Shown here one piece after another: positions 57,547-64,000 of a DNA stretch of 64,000 nt. Within the stretch, counting starts at the first letter, position 1. Each line of letters starts with the position of its first letter. The DNA comes from OFTM10 sp964196195. GTDB lineage: Bacteria > Actinomycetota > Acidimicrobiia > Acidimicrobiales > Aldehydirespiratoraceae. The stretch is taken from NCBI GenBank assembly GCA_964196195.1, contig CAXMSE010000022.1:11194-75193 (forward strand). The letters run 5' to 3'. The position numbers and the translations under genes are program-made. Under the pieces are notes generated by a model. The model was not told the origin of the DNA, searched no databases, and was given only the letters and a program-made list of their open reading frames with translations.

Positions 57547-58458
57547 TCAGCGAACGCCGGCCGCGTGGCGTACCAGATCCAAGAACGGAGGAACGAACAC
57601 CCGCGGCTGGGTGATGCACCCGTCGTGGTCGATGGGGATGGCTCTCAGCTCGGCGTGGGGAATCAAGGCCGCGAGGCGATGCTGGAGGTCGGCGCCCACG
57701 AGGGAGTCGCGGGTGGTTATCGCGATGCCGGTGGGCACCTCGACGTCGGCGAGCCAGCGCCGACTATCGAACCGGGCTATCTCGCCGCCGGCCTCCAGAA
57801 TCATGGGTATCGAACCCGCCGCCACCTCGTCAGAGAACCACTGGGGGCCGGCATCGGCCTCACGCCCGCTCGCACGCATGTAGCCCCAGCGAAACATCGC
57901 ATGCTGGCGCTCGCTCGACAACACACGCGAGCCTCGCCCCACCGGGCCGGCGGCACGAAGCATCCGGGTCTGGAGTTGGCGACGGGGATGGTTGGCCCAG
58001 GTGGCCGACAGCACCATTCCACACACCCGGCTGGGGTGGCGGTTGGCCACGAGTTGGGCGATCGAGCCGCCCATCGAATAGCCGGCCACCACGAACCTGT
58101 CGATGCCGAGCACGTCGGCCAGGGCCACCACATCGTCGGCCGCGTCGACGAGCCGGAAGCGTTCGCGGGTGCGGATTCCGTGGCCGTGGCCGCGGTGATC
58201 GATGCTGATCACCCGACTGAACTCGGCGAGAGGCTCATAGACGGTGAACCAGTTGAGCGCGGCCGACACTGTCCAGCCGTGCAGGAGGAACACCACGGGA
58301 GCGCCGGGGGGACCCGTTACCTCGCGGATGAACGTGGTGCCCCGACCGGGAAGCTCGATCGATCGTCCGGAGGGTAGGCGCGGACGGCCGACGCTGGTGT
58401 CTCCCGGTTCGAAGGAGGCGCTCGATTCGCGAGCCTGGTCGGTGACGGGGTCGCTCAT
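57547..58458 (-). CDS. Alpha/beta-hydrolase
   Basis: A 303-residue alpha/beta-hydrolase with the nucleophile elbow GYSMGGS, the oxyanion strand VVFLLHGWTVSAALNW and ISIDHRGHGHG near the N-terminus. The catalytic His is probably in IPIDHDGCITQPRVFVPPF. The lid is unusually rich in Arg and hydrophobics. The substrate is unknown. ATG 58458 is taken as start; a GTG 6 nt upstream, directly after the greA stop, is also possible. Confidence 0.85.
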   Translation of the reverse strand: MSDPVTDQARESSASFEPGDTSVGRPRLPSGRSIELPGRGTTFIREVTGPPGAPVVFLLHGWTVSAALNWFTVYEPLAEFSRVISIDHRGHGHGIRTRERFRLVDAADDVVALADVLGIDRFVVAGYSMGGSIAQLVANRHPSRVCGMVLSATWANHPRRQLQTRMLRAAGPVGRGSRVLSSERQHAMFRWGYMRASGREADAGPQWFSDEVAAGSIPMILEAGGEIARFDSRRWLADVEVPTGIAITTRDSLVGADLQHRLAALIPHAELRAIPIDHDGCITQPRVFVPPFLDLVRHAAGVR

Positions 58459-58464
58459 CGGCAC

Positions 58465-58935
58465 CTACTCGATCTCGGCGACCTTGACCTTGAGCATCGC
58501 TCCGGTGGGTGCCTCGTACTCCACCAGATCGCCCACCGAAGCGCCGAGAAGTGCGGCCCCCATGGGGGATCCGGGCGACACGACCAGGATGTCGTCGCGC
58601 TGCTCCTCGATTGATCCGACGAGGTACTTCTCGACTTCATCATCGCCGTCGTAAATGACCGACACGATCGCTCCGGCGCGAACCGTGTCGGTACTCCCGG
58701 TGTCGGTGACGATCTCGGCATTCTTGACGATGCGGGCCAGGTGCAGGATGCGACCCTCCATCTTGCCCTGCTCCTCCTTGGCGGCGTGGTAGTCGCCGTT
58801 CTCGGAGAGATCGCCGAGTTCACGGGCCGTTTCGATCTTGCGCGCGATGTCGATACGGCCGCGAGTGGTGAGGTCGTCGTGTTCGGTCTTCAGGCGGTCG
58901 AAGGCGGCCTGGGAGAGCGGTTGTAATTCTGCCAT
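58465..58935 (-). CDS. greA: Transcription elongation factor GreA
   Basis: A 156-residue factor that rescues backtracked RNA polymerase by stimulating transcript cleavage. The N-terminal coiled coil has the tip acids in ARELGDLSENGDYHAAKEEQ, and the C-terminal FKBP-like domain ends with SPMGAALLGASVGDLVEYEAP. Normal length. It leads the greA-hydrolase-diheme unit and is divergent from the leuB leader. Confidence 0.95.
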   Translation of the reverse strand: MAELQPLSQAAFDRLKTEHDDLTTRGRIDIARKIETARELGDLSENGDYHAAKEEQGKMEGRILHLARIVKNAEIVTDTGSTDTVRAGAIVSVIYDGDDEVEKYLVGSIEEQRDDILVVSPGSPMGAALLGASVGDLVEYEAPTGAMLKVKVAEIE

Positions 58936-58942
58936 GGGCAGG

Positions 58943-58948
58943 AATCTA
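58943..58948 (-). promoter_or_regulatory. -10 box TAGATT for greA
   Basis: TAGATT on the minus strand, 7 nt before the greA ATG at 58935. Confidence 0.5.
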
Positions 58949-58958
58949 CCGGTGCCGG

Positions 58959-58964
58959 TACACT
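58959..58964 (+). promoter_or_regulatory. -10 box TACACT for the leuB leader
   Basis: TACACT 7 nt before the ATG of the leader peptide, so the transcript should begin at or just before that ATG. Confidence 0.55.
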
Positions 58965-58971
58965 GCTCGTC

Positions 58972-59004
58972 ATGATGACGAACTCGATCATCATCATTTC
59001 CTAG
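58972..59004 (+). CDS. Ile-rich attenuator leader peptide
   Basis: A 10-residue ORF: MMTNSIIIIS, then TAG. Four consecutive Ile codons (ATC ATC ATC ATT, 58987-58998) stand just before a GC-rich hairpin and a terminator-like hairpin, upstream of leuB-ilvE-cimA. This is the layout of amino-acid attenuation: with low charged tRNA-Ile the ribosome would stall here. The leader is probably leaderless itself. Lack of a database check means conservation is not shown. Confidence 0.8.
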   Translation: MMTNSIIIIS

Positions 59005-59060
59005 CGCACGCCGATTTCCGGCGTGCGTCTTCGGCCGTCCACTTAGGTGGGCGGCTTTCT
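59005..59060 (+). terminator. Transcription attenuator of leuB-ilvE-cimA
   Basis: Hairpin 1: CGCACGCC (59005-59012) / GGCGTGCG (59020-59027), starting right at the leader stop codon. Hairpin 2: GCCGTCCAC (59034-59042) / GTGGGCGGC (59047-59055), loop TTAG, followed by TTTCT, a rho-independent terminator. A competing pairing of CGGC (59019-59022) with GCCG (59034-59037) would break hairpin 2 and could be the antiterminator. Confidence 0.7.
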
Positions 59061-59111
59061 ACTTCCTGGCCCCACAAATACTCCGATCTACGACGACAGC
59101 GAGACATTTAG

Positions 59112-60095
59112 ATGACACATCAAGTGGCAATCATGGGTGGCGATGGCATCGGCCCCGACGTTGTGGCCGAGGGCCTCAAGGTGATCGCGGCCGCCGGTGT
59201 CGAGCTCGACACCGTCCACTACGACCTGGGCGGCGAGCGTTATCTCCGCGACGGCGTGGTGCTCACCGACGAGATAATCGCCGAGTGGGGTGAACTCGAC
59301 GCGATCTATGCCGGTGCGGTGGGTTCGCCCGGCGTGCCTCCGGGCGTCATCGAACGTGGATTGTTGCTGCGCATGCGCTTCGAGCTCGACCTCTACATCA
59401 ATCTGAGGCCGTTCAAGTTTCCCGGCACCGCCGAGCGTGAGGCTCACGACTTCGTCGTCATCCGCGAAAACACCGAGGGCACCTATGCGGGCGAGGGTGG
59501 CTTCCTGCGCAAGAACACGGCTCAGGAGATCGCCACCCAGGGGTCGGTCAACACCCGTCACGGGGTGGAGCGTGCCGTCCGCTACGCCTTCGATCTGGCC
59601 ATGACCCGCCGCAAGCACCTCACCCTGGTCCACAAGACCAATGTGCTCACCTTCTCTGGCGATCTATGGGAGCGCACCTTCAACGAGGTGGCGGCCGACT
59701 ACCCCGAGGTCGACACCGCCTACAACCATGTCGACGCCGCCTGCATCTATTTCGTCGAGGATCCCCAGCGCTACGACGTGGTGGTCACCGACAATCTGTT
59801 CGGCGACATCCTCACCGATCTCGGCGGTGCCATTTCGGGCGGGATCGGGCTCGCTCCCACCGCCAACCTCAACCCCCATGGCGTGTCGATGTTCGAGCCG
59901 GTGCACGGCTCGGCACCCGACATCGTCGGTACGGGTAAGGCCAACCCGATCGCCGCGATACTTTCCGGAGCGATGATGTTGGATCATCTGGGTGAGAATG
60001 CCGCTGCGGATCGCATCCGTAGGGCCTGCTCCGAACCGGCGACATTGTCTGGATCCACCAGCGAGATCGGCGACGCCATAGTCGCCCGACTCTGA
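59112..60095 (+). CDS. leuB: 3-isopropylmalate dehydrogenase
   Basis: NAD-dependent oxidative decarboxylase of the beta-decarboxylating dehydrogenase family; 327 residues. The start is VAIMGGDGIGPDVV. The substrate loop is RGLLLRMRFELDLYINLRPFK. The Mg2+ and substrate residues lie in VVVTDNLFGDILTDLGGAISGGIGLAPTANLNP, and the NAD loop is EPVHGSAPDIVGTGKANP. LeuB also decarboxylates 3-methylmalate in the citramalate route, consistent with cimA in the same operon. It follows the attenuator by about 50 bp. Confidence 0.94.
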   Translation: MTHQVAIMGGDGIGPDVVAEGLKVIAAAGVELDTVHYDLGGERYLRDGVVLTDEIIAEWGELDAIYAGAVGSPGVPPGVIERGLLLRMRFELDLYINLRPFKFPGTAEREAHDFVVIRENTEGTYAGEGGFLRKNTAQEIATQGSVNTRHGVERAVRYAFDLAMTRRKHLTLVHKTNVLTFSGDLWERTFNEVAADYPEVDTAYNHVDAACIYFVEDPQRYDVVVTDNLFGDILTDLGGAISGGIGLAPTANLNPHGVSMFEPVHGSAPDIVGTGKANPIAAILSGAMMLDHLGENAAADRIRRACSEPATLSGSTSEIGDAIVARL

Positions 60096-60148
60096 CTCCT
60101 CTTTCCACACTGCCTCTCACAATCCGCTCGAAATCAAGGAGCCTCAAG

Positions 60149-61066
60149 ATGCCGATCACACCCACCGCCAACATCTGGATGAACGGCGAAATGGTGCCGT
60201 GGGAGGACGCCAAGATTCACGTCCTAACCCACACCCTTCACTACGGCACGGGGGTGTTCGAGGGTATTCGCGCCTACGAGACCGAGGATGGCCCCGCCAT
60301 TTTCAGACTCACCGAGCACATCGAGCGGCTCTACAACTCGGCGAAGATCATGGGGATGCCGATGACCTACTCGGTGCCCGAGTTGGTTCAGGCATCGAAG
60401 GACGTGGTGGCCGATTCGGGTCTGCGGGAGTGCTACTTGAGGCCGATCGCCTACTACGGCTACGGCGAGATGGGTCTGGCCACCGCCTCGTGCACGGTCG
60501 ACATCGCCATCGCTGCTTGGCCTTGGGGTGCCTATCTGGGCGACGATGCCGTCAGCAAGGGTGTGCGGATGAAGATCTCGTCGTGGACTCGCCACGACCA
60601 CAACATCATGCCGCCTGCGTCGAAGACCACCGGCAACTACGCCAATTCCACCCTGGCCAAGATGGAAGCGCTCAATGCCGGCTACGACGAGGCGATCATG
60701 CTCAATGGGGTCGGCCTGGTGAGCGAGTGCTCGGGTGAGAACCTCTTTGTGGCCAAGGGTGATGTGGTGCTCACCCCTCCCACATCGTCGGGTGCCCTGC
60801 CTGGCATCACTCAGCACACGGTTATGGCCTTGGCCGAGGATCTCGGTATCGACATCGAGGTGGGCGATCTGGCCCGCAGCGATCTTTACACTGCCGACGA
60901 GATCTTCGTTGTCGGTACTGCCGCGGAAGTGAGCGCGGTCAACTCTGTCGATGATCGCGAGATTTCCTGCCCGGGAGAGCGCACCCAGGCCATTGCCACC
61001 GGTTACGCCGAGGTCGTGCGGGGCAAGAACCCGAAGTACAAGTCGTGGAACGAGCTGGCCACATGA
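60149..61066 (+). CDS. ilvE: Branched-chain amino-acid aminotransferase
   Basis: Fold-type IV PLP aminotransferase of 305 residues for the final step of Val, Leu and Ile synthesis. Motifs are HYGTGVFEGIRAYE, the PLP-lysine segment MPPASKTTGNYANSTLAKMEALNAGYDEAIML, and SECSGENLFVAKGD with the Glu that contacts PLP. AAGGAG lies 8 nt before the ATG. Its stop overlaps the cimA start. Confidence 0.95.
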   Translation: MPITPTANIWMNGEMVPWEDAKIHVLTHTLHYGTGVFEGIRAYETEDGPAIFRLTEHIERLYNSAKIMGMPMTYSVPELVQASKDVVADSGLRECYLRPIAYYGYGEMGLATASCTVDIAIAAWPWGAYLGDDAVSKGVRMKISSWTRHDHNIMPPASKTTGNYANSTLAKMEALNAGYDEAIMLNGVGLVSECSGENLFVAKGDVVLTPPTSSGALPGITQHTVMALAEDLGIDIEVGDLARSDLYTADEIFVVGTAAEVSAVNSVDDREISCPGERTQAIATGYAEVVRGKNPKYKSWNELAT

Positions 61067-62697
61067 CCGAGATCGACCGGTCGGCCGTTCATGATCCGAG
61101 CTGGCCCGACCAGGTCGACATCTACGACACCACCTTGCGCGACGGGAGCCAGTTGGAGGGAATTTCGCTCACCGTCAACGACAAGCTCCGGGTTGCCGAA
61201 CAGCTCGACCTGCTCGGTGTGGCTTTCATCGAAGGCGGCTGGCCCGGGTCCAATCCGAAGGACGATGAGTTCTTCGAGCGGGCCCGCACGGAGCTGAAGC
61301 TCTCCACCTCGGAGTTCGTGGCGTTCGGCTCCACGCGACGGGCTAAGGGGAAGGTCGATTCCGATCAGACTCTGGCCAACCTGGTGAATGCGGGCACGGG
61401 TGTGGTGTGCATCGTGGGCAAGTGCTGGGACTATCACGTCACCGAGGCGCTGAAGACCACCCTCGATGAGGGTGTGGCCATGGTGGCCGATTCGGTCGAG
61501 TATCTGGTGAGCCACGGCAAGAGAGTGTTCTTCGATGCCGAGCATTTCTTCGACGGCTACAAGCGCAACCCCGAGTTCAGCCTGAGGGTGGTGGAGGCAG
61601 CAGCGATGGCCGGTGCTGAAGCGGTGGTGCTGTGCGACACCAATGGTGGTTCGCTCCCGCCCGACATCGAGTCGGCGGTGAGAGATGTGGTGAGCCATGT
61701 CGATTGTGGGGTGGGGATCCATCTCCACAACGACACCGGGTGTGGTGTGGCCAACGCCCTCGCGGCGGTGCGCGCTGGTGCCACCCAGGTGCAGGGAACG
61801 ATCAATGGCTACGGCGAGCGGGTCGGCAACTGCGATCTGGTGCCAATCATGGCCAACCTCGAGCTGAAGATGGGCATCACTTGCCTGCCCGAGGGGCGCC
61901 TCATGAATCTGAGCTCGGTGGCCCACCATGTGGCCGAGCTGGTGAACTTCAAGGTCGATCCGCAACAGCCCTATGTGGGCGCCACTGCATTCGCCCACAA
62001 GGCCGGGCTGCACACTTCTGCCCTGAGCCGGGCGAGCGATGCCTATGAGCACGTCGATCCGGAGACGGTGGGCAACGGCACTCGGGTGTTGGTGTCGGAG
62101 ATGGCGGGTCGGTCGACTCTGGAGATGAAGGCCGATCGGCTCGGTATCGAGATGGATGGCAAGGCCCTGGGCGACGTGATCGACACCCTCAAGACCCTCG
62201 AACACGAGGGCTATCACTTCGAGGCGGCTGATGCGTCGCTCGAGCTACTCATGCGTGGGGCATCGGGCTGGGAGCAGCCCTTCTTCCAGCTCGAGTCGTT
62301 TTCGGTCGACATGGCCCACCGGTCTGGCACCGGAGCGCGGGCGTGGAACGATGTTGCGCTCGATGTGGAGACCCAGGCCACGGTGAAGCTCTGGGTGCAG
62401 GGCGAGCGTCGGATCGCGGTGGGGGAGGGCAATGGTCCGGTCAATGCCCTCGACGCGGCCATGCGCGTTGCCCTCAACGGCCGGTATCCGGCTCTCGATC
62501 GCATCTCTCTCACCGATTTCAAGGTGAGGGTGCTCGACACCAACAGCGGCACTGGTGCCATCACCCGCGTCTTGCTCGACTCCACCGACGGATCTCGTCA
62601 GTGGTCGACCATCGGTGTGAGCGAGAACATCATCGAAGCGTCGTGGCAGGCTCTTGTGGATTCGGTTGTGTACGGCCTCCTCCACGGCGCCGATTGA
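61063..62697 (+). CDS. cimA: (R)-citramalate synthase
   Basis: Condenses pyruvate and acetyl-CoA to citramalate, opening a threonine-independent route to isoleucine; 544 residues. Motifs are IYDTTLRDGSQLEG, the metal-binding HLHNDTGCGVANALAA, GTINGYGERVGNCDL and FAHKAGLHTSAL. A C-terminal LeuA-type regulatory domain (about 400-544) suggests isoleucine feedback. The long form is the CimA type rather than short LeuA. The ATG overlaps the ilvE stop (ATGA). Confidence 0.93.
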   Translation: MTEIDRSAVHDPSWPDQVDIYDTTLRDGSQLEGISLTVNDKLRVAEQLDLLGVAFIEGGWPGSNPKDDEFFERARTELKLSTSEFVAFGSTRRAKGKVDSDQTLANLVNAGTGVVCIVGKCWDYHVTEALKTTLDEGVAMVADSVEYLVSHGKRVFFDAEHFFDGYKRNPEFSLRVVEAAAMAGAEAVVLCDTNGGSLPPDIESAVRDVVSHVDCGVGIHLHNDTGCGVANALAAVRAGATQVQGTINGYGERVGNCDLVPIMANLELKMGITCLPEGRLMNLSSVAHHVAELVNFKVDPQQPYVGATAFAHKAGLHTSALSRASDAYEHVDPETVGNGTRVLVSEMAGRSTLEMKADRLGIEMDGKALGDVIDTLKTLEHEGYHFEAADASLELLMRGASGWEQPFFQLESFSVDMAHRSGTGARAWNDVALDVETQATVKLWVQGERRIAVGEGNGPVNALDAAMRVALNGRYPALDRISLTDFKVRVLDTNSGTGAITRVLLDSTDGSRQWSTIGVSENIIEASWQALVDSVVYGLLHGAD

Positions 62698-62698
62698 A

Positions 62699-63583
62699 GT
62701 GACCCGCACCTTCACCCTTCTCGATGGGGGCATGGGCAAGGCGCTTCACGACGCCGGCGCGCCCTTCGGCCAACCGGAGTGGTCTGCCCTCGCCCTGCTC
62801 GAGGATCCCGACTGGGTGACCCGAGTGCATTCCGATTTCATCGAGGCAGGCGCCGAGGTGATCATCACCAACAACTACGCCGTTGTGCCTTTCCATCTCG
62901 GCGAGGAGCGGTTCGTCTCCCGGGGCAGGGAGCTCACGGAGCTGGCCGGGGTTCTTGCCCGCCGGGCCGCCGACGCTGCCGACCGCCAGATTGTGGTGGC
63001 TGGTTCGCTCCCACCCATGTTCGGCTCGTATCGGCCCGACCTTTTCGATCCCGACAGGGCGCCGGAAAGGTTGGCGATGGTGGCCGATGCGCTTGCGCCC
63101 AACGTGGATCTGTTTGTGGCCGAGACCCAATCCCTGCTGGCCGAGGCGGCTGCGAGCGCTGAGGCGGCCGCCACCCATGGTTTGCCGATCTGGCTGGCGA
63201 TGACCCTCGCCGACGAACGCCACAACGAGACGCCGCGTCTGCGGGGCGGGGAGTCCGTGTCGGCTGCAGCCGGGTTGGCGGCTCAGGTGGGAGCGGAGGC
63301 GCTCCTGTTCAACTGTTCGCACCCTGAGGTGATGCTTCCTGCAATCGTGGAAGCGCGCTCGGTTCTGCCCGACAACATCGAGGTGGGGGCCTACGCCAAC
63401 GCCTTCGAACCGGCGGAGCCCCTGCTCGGCGCCAACGAGGTGATCCGTGATCACCGCCTCGATGTGGACAACGGCGGCTATGTGCCCTTCGTGGAATCGT
63501 GGCTCGACGCCGGCGCCACCATCGTGGGTGGCTGCTGCGGGATCATGCCCCGCCACATTGTCGATCTCGCAAATATGGGCTGA
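62699..63583 (+). CDS. Homocysteine S-methyltransferase family protein
   Basis: A 294-residue zinc-dependent methyltransferase that would form methionine from homocysteine using S-methylmethionine or another methyl donor. It has the start LLDGGMGKAL, the NNYAVVPFHLG segment, and zinc cysteines in LLFNCSHPEVM and the GGCCGIMP end. GTG at 62699 is 1 bp after the cimA stop, so it belongs to the same transcript. The link to branched-chain synthesis is only positional. Confidence 0.88.
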   Translation: MTRTFTLLDGGMGKALHDAGAPFGQPEWSALALLEDPDWVTRVHSDFIEAGAEVIITNNYAVVPFHLGEERFVSRGRELTELAGVLARRAADAADRQIVVAGSLPPMFGSYRPDLFDPDRAPERLAMVADALAPNVDLFVAETQSLLAEAAASAEAAATHGLPIWLAMTLADERHNETPRLRGGESVSAAAGLAAQVGAEALLFNCSHPEVMLPAIVEARSVLPDNIEVGAYANAFEPAEPLLGANEVIRDHRLDVDNGGYVPFVESWLDAGATIVGGCCGIMPRHIVDLANMG

Positions 63584-63606
63584 GCGGTCGCGCTCGCCGT
63601 CGGCGT

Positions 63607-64000
63607 TCATGCCGCTTCACGTTTTTGGTCGGGTGTTTGGTGGGGTTTTTGGTGGTGCTTGGGTTGGAGTTTCCAGCCGTGTCGGGTGTGGACGAGTTGG
63701 TGGCTGCCTGAGTGGGTCAGGTGGTGGTCGGTGGGGCAGATGAGGATGATTTCGTCGATATTGGTGTTGGCGTTGGTGGGTGGCGCGTAGGGGGTGAGGT
63801 GGTGGGCTTCGCAGTGGGCGGGTGAGGCTGCGCATATGACGCAGCCTTTGTCGCGGGCGATGAGTTGGTTCCATTGGTCGTCGGTGGCGAGGCGTTTGGT
63901 GCGGCCTTGCCATAGCACGGCGCCGTTGGTGTTGTAGATGGCGCCTGCGAAGACGGAGTTGCACATGATTTGCTCGAGCACGCCCTGAGGTAGTGCTTGA
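63607..64000 (-). CDS. DUF222/HNH endonuclease-domain protein (partial)
   Basis: The frame is open to the window edge on the minus strand, so the N-terminus is missing. The visible 131 residues hold the HNH site: CVICAASPAHCEAHHLTPYAPPTNANTNIDEIILICPTDHHLTH, with zinc CxxC and CxxHH pairs and catalytic His. A basic tail follows (HHQKPHQTPDQKREAA). This is the C-terminal part of the abundant actinobacterial DUF222-HNH (13E12-repeat) family, which is often multi-copy. It converges on the methyltransferase gene. Confidence 0.9.
   Translation of the reverse strand, partial: QALPQGVLEQIMCNSVFAGAIYNTNGAVLWQGRTKRLATDDQWNQLIARDKGCVICAASPAHCEAHHLTPYAPPTNANTNIDEIILICPTDHHLTHSGSHQLVHTRHGWKLQPKHHQKPHQTPDQKREAA

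Noticed and set aside
1..64000. Further in-frame TGA selenoprotein candidates
   Set aside because: The other redox proteins here (glutaredoxin, OsmC, NfuA-like, homocysteine methyltransferase) have ordinary Cys codons, and I found no other gene split by a TGA at a cysteine position.

Overview
The window is a 64-kb piece of a high-GC bacterial chromosome. Gene content points to an actinobacterium, probably class Acidimicrobiia (Ilumatobacter/Microthrix-like): an actinobacterial-type ferrochelatase with C-terminal cysteines, actinobacterial SerC, an Rpf-like lytic domain, an NDMA-type alcohol dehydrogenase, an F420/LLM-type oxidoreductase, a galU-moeA-moaA-moaC-SepX-like-tRNA-Ala order like that of other actinobacteria, an IclR (NdgR/LtbR-like) gene divergent from leuCD, and a DUF222/HNH fragment at the right edge. 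The taxonomic placement is an inference from gene content. Coding density is very high. Only 41246-41894 exceeds 300 bases without an intact gene, and it holds gene debris.

Layout. 0-10 kb: mutM, a hypothetical protein, a PEP-mutase-family enzyme, topoisomerase IV subunits parC and parE, and between them an acyl-CoA dehydrogenase and a divergent redoxin gene with an in-frame TGA exactly where the first redox cysteine belongs. 10-21 kb: alcohol dehydrogenase, PD-(D/E)XK nuclease, an orphan ParA group, ferrochelatase, Rpf-like hydrolase, glutaredoxin, ABC-F protein, NfuA-like Fe-S protein, dxs and a PAP2 membrane protein. 21-29 kb: a lipoprotein, a tldD-pmbA-pmbA run, uppP, an SAF/CpaB-like protein, a poly-Ser-tailed FmdB protein, plsY and galU. 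29-33 kb: molybdopterin genes moeA-moaA-moaC, a SepX-like membrane protein and tRNA-Ala. 33-42 kb: AAA ATPase, LLM oxidoreductase, phosphoribosyltransferase, SnoaL-like protein, OsmC, a Sec/Tat-type membrane molybdoenzyme, rsgA, an Flp pilin and gene debris. 42-53 kb: serC, aminotransferase, S9 peptidase, a glycosidase-like/SLH protein, serA, a sunset-like protein and a beta-propeller lipoprotein. 53-64 kb: branched-chain amino-acid genes in two blocks, leuCD with a divergent IclR regulator and leuB-ilvE-cimA behind a leader peptide, then a homocysteine methyltransferase and an HNH fragment. A diheme protein, a hydrolase and greA lie between the two blocks.

How the genes work together. LeuCD, LeuB, IlvE and CimA supply most steps of leucine synthesis and of citramalate-route isoleucine synthesis. 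Two separate controls are visible: a palindromic operator between leuC and the IclR gene, and an attenuator before leuB whose 10-residue leader peptide has four consecutive isoleucine codons. moeA-moaA-moaC make molybdenum cofactor, used by the Sec/Tat-type oxidoreductase 6 kb away. SerC and SerA give two of the three serine-pathway steps. Flp pilin, CpaB-like and AAA ATPase genes suggest a tad-type pilus whose parts are scattered.

The strongest unusual finding is the gene at 5719-6348. It looks like a selenocysteine (UxxC) thioredoxin-fold lipoprotein with a bacterial SECIS-like hairpin immediately after the UGA. Others are the Ile-codon attenuator, two short tandem repeats built around stop codons, and a regular TANNNT box 6-7 nt before many start codons, which implies widespread leaderless transcription.
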